A DNA stretch of 6,280 nucleotides from Clostridia bacterium. Its GTDB lineage: Bacteria > Bacillota > Clostridia > UMGS1883. Under the pieces are notes generated by a model. The model was given only the letters and a program-made list of their open reading frames with translations, was not told the origin of the DNA and searched no databases. The stretch is from assembly GCA_021202495.1 (NCBI GenBank), contig JAJQCX010000078.1:1-6280 (forward strand), in the 5' to 3' direction. Each line of letters opens with the position of its first letter. The stretch's first letter is position 1. Below, piece by piece: positions 1 through 5,047 of this stretch. A program made the position numbers and the translations under genes.

Positions 1-11
1 GCAAATTTCAT
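1..11 (-). CDS. Start of a gene running off the left edge, possibly hsdR (partial)
   Basis: Only the first three codons and part of a fourth are present (Met-Lys-Phe, then GC, which must be Ala). The ATG at 11-9 overlaps the TGA stop of the hsdS gene as ATGA. An excellent ribosome site, GGGGAGGT at 25-18, lies inside the last codons of hsdS, six bases before the ATG. That makes a real, translationally coupled gene likely even though so little is visible. After hsdM and hsdS the expected partner is hsdR, the restriction and translocase subunit, and N-termini beginning MKF are compatible with HsdR proteins. The product is inferred from context only. A second half-length specificity gene or an unrelated accessory gene is also possible. 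Confidence 0.5.
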
Positions 12-559
12 GCCGCCACCTCCCCTAAAAATCGGGATTTTATCAAATCATCTAACAATTTCTGTTGCTCAACTCGACATTTAATGACAGTTTCTATTTC
101 TTTTATTTTTGATATAATTTCATTTTGTTCATCGATGGAATACACAGGAATTAATGTTTGTTCCAAAACTTTTTTACTAATGGCTTTAAAAGTGCTGCCT
201 GTTCCCTGACTAATCAATGAATCTACACGGCTTTGAATCGCATAATACAAATATTGTTGTAAACACACATCTTGATTTGGAGTTAATGCGGCAAGTCCTC
301 TGCCAATACAACAGCGTTCATCAGCAATATTCATTGCACCAATAGGAGCCCGAACCGAGATAAGAATGTCACCAATATTTGCTATTTTTATAGGATCAGA
401 ACACCACACTCGAACCTTTGGATGTATTTCGCCAAAATCAGCATTCCCTTGAAAAAAAGGAAGTCCGTTTCCTTGCTCGTTATATGTGCTGGAATCGGGG
501 GATTGTCCCATGTTTAAAGTGCAAAGATTCGCCAATTCAATCATTTTCAACTCGTTCAT
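8..559 (-). CDS. hsdS: Type I restriction-modification specificity subunit HsdS, half-length (one target-recognition domain)
   Basis: This 183-residue protein would give DNA sequence specificity to a type I methylase/restriction complex in the cytoplasm. Residues about 6-140 form one target-recognition domain with recognisable family motifs: GQSPDSSTYN (18-27), LPFFQGNADFG (33-43), IGRGLAAL (85-92) and GSTFKAISKKVLEQ (121-134). Then comes the conserved SIDEQNEIISKI (141-152) and a helical, coiled-coil-prone spacer to about 176. It stops at KSRFLGEVAA, just where full-size HsdS proteins (about 380-420 residues) pass from the central conserved region into the second recognition domain. It is therefore half-size, with a clean stop rather than a visible frameshift. 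Its ATG overlaps the hsdM stop as ATGA, with GAGGGGG a few bases upstream. The gene is visibly AT-rich (for example 15 of 60 G+C at 61-120). A half S subunit could work as a dimer on a symmetric split site, or pair with another half encoded elsewhere. Confidence 0.88.
   Translation of the reverse strand: MNELKMIELANLCTLNMGQSPDSSTYNEQGNGLPFFQGNADFGEIHPKVRVWCSDPIKIANIGDILISVRAPIGAMNIADERCCIGRGLAALTPNQDVCLQQYLYYAIQSRVDSLISQGTGSTFKAISKKVLEQTLIPVYSIDEQNEIISKIKEIETVIKCRVEQQKLLDDLIKSRFLGEVAA
12..26 (-). promoter_or_regulatory. Strong ribosome-binding site inside the hsdS 3' end
   Basis: Read on the minus strand, AGGGGAGGTGG at 26-16 matches the anti-Shine-Dalgarno well and sits about six bases before the ATG at 11. 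It encodes the Gly-Glu-Val tail of HsdS, so the odd GEVAA ending may have been shaped by the ribosome site of the next gene. It supports coupled translation of hsdS and the downstream gene. Confidence 0.7.
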
Positions 560-2085
560 AACATCCCCCTCAATTCTTTAAGTCCTGCCGAAATCTTTTT
601 TTCAAGCTCGTCGAGTTCGTTCAATATCTCCTCCGAGGAGGGATATTCCACGGGGACATATTCGGTCTTTTTGTATTTATTTATCGACAAGTCATAGCCG
701 TTATCGGCAATTTCCTGTTTGGGAACGAAAAAGCTTTGTTCGGTGCGGGCGCGGGTTTCTTCGGCGTTTAGGTTCGCAAAGCGGTGAATAATATCGGGAA
801 TGTCGTTGTCAGCAATTTCGGAGCGTTTGTCGTCAAGGCTGAAGCCGTCGGCTTTCATGTCGTAAAACCAAACTTTATCGGTGCCGCCGGCACCCGTTTT
901 GGTGAAAACAAGCACGGCGGTTGAAACGCCGGCATAGGGCTTGAAGACGCCGGAGGGCATGGATATGACGGCACAAAGCTGATGATTTTCAATCAATTCC
1001 TTACGAATGGACTTGTGAGCGGTCGACGAGCCGAAGAGAACGCCGTCGGGAACGATGCAGGCGCAGCGCCCGCCCTTTTTCAGCATGCGCAGAAAGAGGG
1101 CAAGGAAAAGAAGCTCCGTCTTTTTCGTGTTGGTCACGGCTTTTAAATTGTCGTTTATGCTTTCGGCGTCGATTGTGCCTTTAAAGGGCGGATTTGCGAG
1201 GCAGACGGTGTATTTGTCGGAAATTTGATTTTGCTTTGAAACGCTGTCCTTGTAATCGACGTCGGGGTTGCCGATGGAATGAAGCATGAGATTCATCGCG
1301 GAAATGCGGAGCATTGTCCTGTCGATGTCATAGCCGGTGAACATTTTGCCCGAAAAATGATCCCACTGCTCCGAAGTCATTTCGGCCTCATAATGAGCTC
1401 TTACGTATTCCGCCGCGGAAACGAGGAAGCCTGCTGTGCCGCATGCGGGGTCGCAGATTGTGTCATTTGGGGTGGGGGCAATCAATTCGACCATCATGTC
1501 CCTTATGTGCTTCGGGGTGCGGAACTGCCCGTTTTGACCGGCAGTCGCCAATTTGCCGAGCATGTATTCATATAAATCGCCCTGCATGTCAAGCTCGGCG
1601 ATATCGTTTTCATATAAATCGTCCAAGCCGGTGATGATTTTTTGAAGCACCTGAGGGGTCGGAACGAGAAACATTGCGTCGCTCATGTAGCGCGCGAAAG
1701 CGGTGCTGCCGTTTTGCGATAAATCGTCGTCCTCTTGTTCAATCATTTCGCCGTTTTCGGAAAAATCGGGGAGAGCGCCGCCCTTCATGTTTTTAATTGC
1801 GGGGAAAACGCGCTGTGAAATTATGTCGTAAATTTGGCGGGGATCGCTGTTTTTGAATTTACTCCAGCGCATGGACTGCCCCGCCTGAGACTGCGGGAAA
1901 ATCTTTGCCATTTTTTCGCCGGTCATGTTTTCAAATTCTTCGGTTTCGAGCTCCTTTTCGTCAAGCGAGCGGATGAACATGAGGTAAGTAAGCTGCTCGA
2001 TGACGGTGAGCGGATTTGTGATGCCGCCCGCCCAAATATCGGTCCATATTTTATCAATTTTGTTTTTAATAGTCCCCGTAATCAT
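556..2085 (-). CDS. hsdM: Type I restriction-modification DNA methyltransferase subunit HsdM (N6-adenine)
   Basis: This 509-residue protein is the normal length for HsdM. It transfers a methyl group from S-adenosylmethionine to N6 of adenine at the site chosen by HsdS, in an M2S complex. An N-terminal HsdM helical domain covers about 5-145. The methylase domain follows: the cofactor-binding motif is DPACGTAGF (212-220), supported by TGYDID (250-255), and the catalytic N6-adenine motif is NPPF (298-301). QFRTPKHI (187-194) is the typical HsdM sequence leading into the methylase core. The C-terminus is a charged helix (about 484-505) as expected for contact with HsdS. The ATG at 2085 follows AAGGAG with a seven-base gap. 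The gene ends in an ATGA overlap with hsdS. It is intact and GC-richer than hsdS (40 of 60 G+C at 1021-1080). Only 31 bases separate it from the upstream zinc-protein gene, so it is probably in the same transcript. Confidence 0.95.
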   Translation of the reverse strand: MITGTIKNKIDKIWTDIWAGGITNPLTVIEQLTYLMFIRSLDEKELETEEFENMTGEKMAKIFPQSQAGQSMRWSKFKNSDPRQIYDIISQRVFPAIKNMKGGALPDFSENGEMIEQEDDDLSQNGSTAFARYMSDAMFLVPTPQVLQKIITGLDDLYENDIAELDMQGDLYEYMLGKLATAGQNGQFRTPKHIRDMMVELIAPTPNDTICDPACGTAGFLVSAAEYVRAHYEAEMTSEQWDHFSGKMFTGYDIDRTMLRISAMNLMLHSIGNPDVDYKDSVSKQNQISDKYTVCLANPPFKGTIDAESINDNLKAVTNTKKTELLFLALFLRMLKKGGRCACIVPDGVLFGSSTAHKSIRKELIENHQLCAVISMPSGVFKPYAGVSTAVLVFTKTGAGGTDKVWFYDMKADGFSLDDKRSEIADNDIPDIIHRFANLNAEETRARTEQSFFVPKQEIADNGYDLSINKYKKTEYVPVEYPSSEEILNELDELEKKISAGLKELRGML

Positions 2086-2116
2086 GTTAAAACTCCTTCA
2101 ATAAATAAGCTGTTTT

Positions 2117-2452
2117 TTATAATCCGAATTTCTCCTTATACTTTTCCGCATCCGCCATATATTCGCGGTACTTTCCCCTTAAACAATTCCCACACGGGCG
2201 GTAGCCTGCGGCAAGCGCGGTTTTCTCGTCCGCAAAGAACACGCGATGCTGTATGTAAACTCCGGGATATTTCCTAATCGACGCAAGCGCCGAACCGCAC
2301 TTTAACGTACCGTAAACTTTAAGCTCGCTGTTTCCTCCGAATTTCCCCGGCGTTTCCGAAAGATATATTTTCCCGTCGGCTCCGAGCAATTTATATTTCT
2401 TCGGAGAATCCTTGACGCAGTTTTCTTTTGTTTCGTCCTTCTCATTAAGCAT
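2117..2452 (-). CDS. Small Ada-type metal-binding domain protein
   Basis: This 111-residue protein belongs to the small stand-alone relatives of the zinc-binding N-terminal domain of Ada (PF02805-like, recognised by eye). Family signatures are YKLLGADGKIYLSETPG (20-36), a single Cys52 in TLKCGSA, HRVFFADEKTALAAGYRPC (69-87) and the CxxC pair Cys87/Cys90. Ada uses four cysteines (CxxxC...CxxC). Here the second is missing (Leu56), so His69 or Cys12 may complete the site; that is inference. There is no Ada alkyltransferase or AraC domain, so direct DNA repair cannot be claimed. I chose the ATG at 2452 because AAAGGAGG (2469-2462) lies nine bases upstream; the longer frame would need a TTG at 2479 and has no better site. 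The gene overlaps the preceding DUF3791 gene by eight bases and lies 31 bases before hsdM. Its role in this operon is unknown. Confidence 0.8.
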   Translation of the reverse strand: MLNEKDETKENCVKDSPKKYKLLGADGKIYLSETPGKFGGNSELKVYGTLKCGSALASIRKYPGVYIQHRVFFADEKTALAAGYRPCGNCLRGKYREYMADAEKYKEKFGL

Positions 2453-2666
2453 TGTTTGTTTCCTCCTTTCCTTCTTCAAATATTTCTTCCGCTAAATATT
2501 CATCACTCATGCAATGCATATCCGAAACACCCTCGCGCATTAACCGATATGTCATAGACGAATAAAAGGTTTTCAAGCTCTCGTCCAATGTCGCGCCCGT
2601 CTTTTCTGAAAGCAAATTCACTACGCGCGCATACTTTTTCTGCAGCAAGATTGGGTTTGCATTCAT
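2445..2666 (-). CDS. DUF3791 family small protein, possible antitoxin-like partner
   Basis: This 73-residue protein matches the DUF3791 type found beside DUF3990 genes in Firmicutes. Landmarks are ILLQKKYARVV (6-16), LDESLKTFYSS (27-37), MREGVSDMHCMSDEYLAEE (43-61) and an acidic, presumably disordered tail. It is predicted to be helical, cytoplasmic, with no signal peptide or membrane segment. The ATG at 2666 overlaps the stop of the DUF3990 gene as ATGA, and AGGGAG lies about ten bases upstream. Its tight coupling to a predicted ADP-ribosyltransferase, its small size and its acidic C-terminus fit an antitoxin or specificity partner. No function of DUF3791 is established to my knowledge, so that role is inference. 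Confidence 0.85.
   Translation of the reverse strand: MNANPILLQKKYARVVNLLSEKTGATLDESLKTFYSSMTYRLMREGVSDMHCMSDEYLAEEIFEEGKEETNNA
2453..2470 (-). promoter_or_regulatory. Ribosome-binding site that fixes the start of the Ada-like gene
   Basis: On the minus strand GAAAGGAGGA (2470-2461) is followed by nine bases and then ATG at 2452. It lies inside the end of the upstream DUF3791 gene. It favours the ATG over the in-frame TTG at 2479, which would add nine residues that are mostly encoded by this ribosome site itself. Confidence 0.75.
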
Positions 2667-3136
2667 ACCCGCTCGCTCCCTTCAAAATGAAGATACATCT
2701 CAATTGCGCTCTGTGTGCGAAAACAAATTTGAAGATTTGGCTTTTCGTAGCGCAGACGTTTTAGTGCTTCCTCTTTGTCTATCAATTTATCAAAATACAA
2801 TTCCACAGTGTTGAACACCTTGTGATTTGCCACGCCGCCTATCACAATATTATAATCGGTTTTGTCACACCCTCTGCGGCAGTTCAAAATAAAATCAAGC
2901 CATTCTTCGGAATAAGACTCAAATTTCAGCACATTAAGTTCATCATATGCTTTTTCGTCAAAATCATAACGCGATATGATTCCGTTTTTTCCCGCGCGTG
3001 CAAATTTTCCGCACCATTTTGCCGCCTGCTCATAAATAGGCGTTGTATAAAAGCCGCAGCCGAAATCCACGTTTTTTCTCGAATGGTTTAAATCAGGCGA
3101 TGGGATTTCCAAATATGAACCGTGATAAACTATCAT
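2663..3136 (-). CDS. DUF3990 family protein, predicted ADP-ribosyltransferase fold
   Basis: The 157-residue protein is close to the full length of DUF3990, a family I recall as related to the ADP-ribosyltransferase (ART) clan. Features agree with an ART H-Y-E/Q arrangement. His5 lies in VYHGS (first strand, like the H-x-T/S of ARTs). Tyr30 lies in DFGCGFYTTP (24-33), the usual second motif, followed by a helix with EQAAKW. The conserved C-terminal CFRTQSAIEMY (138-148) offers Gln142 and Glu146 as third-motif candidates. SRKNVDF (19-25) is a further family signature. A substrate cannot be read from the sequence; protein, nucleic acid or NAD are all open. No signal peptide is seen, so action inside the cell is expected. 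It overlaps both neighbours by ATGA and is flanked by DUF3791 sequences on both sides. It is AT-rich (20 of 60 G+C at 2761-2820). A toxin-like or regulatory ART is the best guess. Confidence 0.85.
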   Translation of the reverse strand: MIVYHGSYLEIPSPDLNHSRKNVDFGCGFYTTPIYEQAAKWCGKFARAGKNGIISRYDFDEKAYDELNVLKFESYSEEWLDFILNCRRGCDKTDYNIVIGGVANHKVFNTVELYFDKLIDKEEALKRLRYEKPNLQICFRTQSAIEMYLHFEGSERV

Positions 3137-3378
3137 ACCTCAACGCCCCTTTCCTTCATCACTTCAAGAATGTCCTCTAAGATATATTCCATGCCCTGTG
3201 TGTGCAGCACCTCATATTCCGGAATGATATATCCGTTCAATATTCCACTCTCGGATAACGCGGTATAAACATTCTCTGCGTCTTTATTCAATTTCCGTGC
3301 AAGGTTTTCTATGCAGAAAACCGCAAATTCCAATTCATCAGGCGTTTGTATTGATTCTTTCAGATTAAACGATTTCAT
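3133..3378 (-). other. Possible internal translation start giving a free DUF3791-like protein
   Basis: Within the WYL fusion gene, the ATG at 3378 (Met335) begins a frame of 81 residues, a typical size for a stand-alone DUF3791 protein. A moderately good ribosome site, GCGGGGTG, ends about seven bases before it. An upstream stretch at 3406-3395 reads TAG TGA TAA TAA in a shifted frame. The fusion may therefore be recent, and the short form may still be made from the same message. This is an alternative product, not a separate gene. Confidence 0.35.
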
Positions 3379-4380
3379 ATTTTCGCACCCCGCTTTATTA
3401 TCACTATTCAATACTTCCGCGGCTTTCGCTCTGTATTTCTCGCAAACATCATCAGGCGAAATAATCCTCATCTTCTTTCCGAATTGGAATATCCATCCCC
3501 AAAATGTCGGCGAAAGCTGTACATCAACCGTCGATATAATTTTATCGTCCACCGCAGCCAACATATTCACGCTTTCACCGAATCTGTCATAGACAGCACC
3601 GGCAAGATCGCCGGCAAATTCAAGCACGACGGTCTTTGCCTCTCCGCCGTACATTTTAAACGCCTGTTCTGTGTATTGCGCCACATCACCGCGCAGCGTC
3701 AGCGCCTTATCCGAAATATCGTCATCAATTACCCCCACGCCGTCCATGCGGTCAACTCTGTAATTTGCGGTGCTGTCATGCTTTTCGCTGTATGCCACAA
3801 GATAGTAGTTGTCCTCGTTGTAGACGAGCGCGACAGGCTCCACAACGTAATGATGCCCGTCCCTTCTGTAAATCTTTTCCCGCTCTATCCCTATGTCAAA
3901 ATAACGGAAGATGACCTTTTTGTACCGCTGCAGTGCTTCCTCCAACGCGTCAACATTATAATATATGCTTTCGTTTGAGTGCTTTCTCGTGTTAAAGCAG
4001 ACGAGATTGTTTTTCAAAATTTCCGCCTTATGTGCCCCTCCGAGCTTTGCTATTTTATCAATCAATTCGTCTGTCTTTTTTTCGGTGATAAATCCCGCCG
4101 CTTGAACTGCGTCAATCAAAATTTTGAGCTCCGGCACCGAAAATTCTCTCTCCGCCAGATAATACCCCTTCTTTTTTCCCACCTGCACGGAAAGAACCTC
4201 ATAGCCCAACTCATTTAAAAGCGCCACGTCCTGGGTTACTACCCTTCGGTCACAGGTAATGCCGATGCCGTTCATATACTCACAAATATAATTTGTCGTA
4301 AGCGGATGCTGCTCGTCCGATTCTTTCCACAAAAGCTCAACAAGCTTTAATAGCTTTATCTTTTTCCAATAATTTTGCAT
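3133..4380 (-). CDS. WYL-domain transcriptional regulator fused to a C-terminal DUF3791-like domain
   Basis: This 415-residue protein combines two families. Residues 1-75 are a winged helix-turn-helix (CDRRVVTQDVALLNELGYEV at 43-62, wing KKKGYYL). The WYL domain spans about 135-215: IFRYFDI (157-163), YVVEPVALVY (178-187), YYLVAYSE (192-199, in place of W-Y-L) and NYRVDRM (206-212). The C-terminal WCX extension runs to about 325, with TFWGWIFQFG (292-301) and ISPDDVCEKYR (307-317). WYL regulators of about 320 residues normally end there. Instead, residues 335-415 form a whole DUF3791-like domain: TPDELEFAVFCIENLA (346-361), IIPEYEVLHTQG (385-396), DILEVMKERG (403-412). The ATG at 4380 follows GAGGGG by about nine bases. 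It is first in the operon and overlaps the DUF3990 start as ATGA. WYL proteins often sense ligands and repress defence loci; repression of its own operon is inference. Its fused half may bind the ART product. Confidence 0.9.
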   Translation of the reverse strand: MQNYWKKIKLLKLVELLWKESDEQHPLTTNYICEYMNGIGITCDRRVVTQDVALLNELGYEVLSVQVGKKKGYYLAEREFSVPELKILIDAVQAAGFITEKKTDELIDKIAKLGGAHKAEILKNNLVCFNTRKHSNESIYYNVDALEEALQRYKKVIFRYFDIGIEREKIYRRDGHHYVVEPVALVYNEDNYYLVAYSEKHDSTANYRVDRMDGVGVIDDDISDKALTLRGDVAQYTEQAFKMYGGEAKTVVLEFAGDLAGAVYDRFGESVNMLAAVDDKIISTVDVQLSPTFWGWIFQFGKKMRIISPDDVCEKYRAKAAEVLNSDNKAGCENMKSFNLKESIQTPDELEFAVFCIENLARKLNKDAENVYTALSESGILNGYIIPEYEVLHTQGMEYILEDILEVMKERGVEV

Positions 4381-4399
4381 AATTGCTTTCCCCTCGAAA

Positions 4400-4423
4400 A
4401 TAATATGTGCTTTTTTATATTAT
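4400..4423. repeat. Short AT-rich inverted repeat at the operon start, candidate WYL operator
   Basis: ATAATAT (4400-4406) and ATATTAT (4417-4423) are perfect inverted arms of seven bases with a ten-base spacer. The right arm overlaps the -10 box and the centre lies at the predicted transcription start, a position suited to a repressor. In AT-rich DNA such arms also occur by chance. Confidence 0.3.
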
Positions 4424-4447
4424 ACCTCAAATAATCCGAAATTGCAA
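4419..4447 (-). promoter_or_regulatory. Promoter of the WYL / DUF3990 / hsd operon
   Basis: On the minus strand a perfect -10 TATAAT (4424-4419) lies exactly 17 bases after TTGCAA (4447-4442; four of six matches to TTGACA). Transcription would start near 4412 and leave a short leader before the ATG at 4380. No other good promoter was seen between the operon genes, so it probably serves all of them down to the left edge. Confidence 0.75.
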
Positions 4448-4480
4448 CATTTTGCTGTCCCGAAACCATGACAATGACCG

Positions 4481-4918
4481 CTATCTGTGTGCATTTTCAT
4501 ACGCCGCCCTGATTTCCTCCGGCATATCCTCCGGCTTCATCGCTTTTACCCTTTCCTCATTGCCGTCCGCAATCGCCTGTTCGTAGTACCACTTCTTGTA
4601 TGTGAGTAAATCCAAAACGCGGTTCATGCGCTCAATTTCCGCCTTGACGGTTTCAATCTGCTTTTCAAAGAGCGCTCTGCGCTGCGGATATGATTTGCTC
4701 CCCTGTTCGCACCATTCCATGAACTGCTTAATGTCTTTTATTTCCAAACCCGATTTTTTCAAGCATTCTATTACTCGCAAAGCCTCGATCTCCGTGTCCG
4801 AAAATTGTCTTATGCCCGAAGAGCGCCGCAAATTCGGAAATAAACCCTCTCTGTCATAATAGCGAAGCGTTGAAACGGGCAGTCCGAACATTTCGGATAT
4901 CTCTCCGATTGTATACAT
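4481..4918 (-). CDS. MerR-family transcriptional regulator
   Basis: This 145-residue protein is a small MerR-family regulator of the AdhR/NmlR-like kind. Residues 1-70 are the DNA-binding domain: YTIGEISEMFGLPVSTLRYYDREGL (first half at 2-14, second at 15-26) with the wing FPNLRRSSGIRQFS (27-40). The long dimerisation helix runs about 78-112 (RRALFEKQIETVKAEIERMN), then the typical YKKWYYEQA (107-115). There are only two cysteines (52 and 70), none in a metal-binding loop, so metal sensing is unlikely; electrophile or stress sensing is possible but unproven. The ATG at 4918 has a strong GGGGAGGA site eight bases upstream. The gene is divergent from the hydrolase across 129 bases and most likely controls it by the shared operator. 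The stop lies 100 bases before the WYL gene start, and I see no clear terminator between them, so read-through into the operon is possible. Confidence 0.93.
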   Translation of the reverse strand: MYTIGEISEMFGLPVSTLRYYDREGLFPNLRRSSGIRQFSDTEIEALRVIECLKKSGLEIKDIKQFMEWCEQGSKSYPQRRALFEKQIETVKAEIERMNRVLDLLTYKKWYYEQAIADGNEERVKAMKPEDMPEEIRAAYENAHR

Positions 4919-4961
4919 GGCACATTCCTCCCCTGTTCACAAAAAATTTTCAAATAAGGCA

Positions 4962-4992
4962 TTGACCTAAAGTCAGGTTTATGTATTACAAT
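4962..4992 (+). promoter_or_regulatory. MerR-type promoter of the hydrolase gene (19-base spacer)
   Basis: TTGACC (4962-4967) and TACAAT (4987-4992) are separated by 19 bases, the overlong spacing that MerR-family activators correct by distorting DNA. A dyad lies between the boxes. Start of transcription would be near 4999, about 49 bases before the hydrolase ATG. Confidence 0.8.
4965..4984. promoter_or_regulatory. MerR operator dyad
   Basis: ACCTAAA (4965-4971) and TTTATGT (4978-4984) are inverted arms with one mismatch and a six-base centre. The 20-base site lies within the promoter spacer, as expected for a MerR activator. It also lies at the start of the merR transcript, so binding may limit merR expression. 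Confidence 0.7.
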
Positions 4993-5019
4993 GATATCAT
5001 ATGAAATCTAAACTGTCAA
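4991..5019 (-). promoter_or_regulatory. Promoter of the merR gene, face-to-face with the hydrolase promoter
   Basis: On the minus strand a consensus TTGACA (5019-5014) is followed after exactly 17 bases by TATCAT (4996-4991). Transcription would start near 4984, within the right arm of the MerR operator. Its -10 shares two bases with the -10 of the opposing hydrolase promoter (4987-4992), so both cannot be occupied together. Confidence 0.7.
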
Positions 5020-5047
5020 ACATATTTCAGAAAGCGAGGAAATCATC

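Noticed and set aside
1279..2277. Plus-strand open frames at 1279-1575, 1443-1634 and 1834-2277
   Set aside because: They lie antisense to hsdM and the Ada-like gene, have no recognisable domain, and their composition is that expected from a shadow of coding DNA.
2117..2479. Longer version of the Ada-like protein from a TTG at 2479
   Set aside because: The extra residues are encoded by the ribosome site (AAAGGAGG) of the ATG at 2452, which has ideal spacing.
2503..2703. Minus-strand frame overlapping the DUF3791 gene and the end of DUF3990
   Set aside because: It covers two well-recognised genes in another frame and shows no family features.
2822..4218. Plus-strand frames antisense to the DUF3990 and WYL genes (2822-3091, 3311-3592, 3484-3978, 3979-4218)
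   Set aside because: No ribosome site or family motif was seen, and the opposite strand carries clear protein families throughout.
4425..4480. Terminator after merR
   Set aside because: Only four-base stems (GCAA/TTGC, TGTC/GACA) without a T-run are present.
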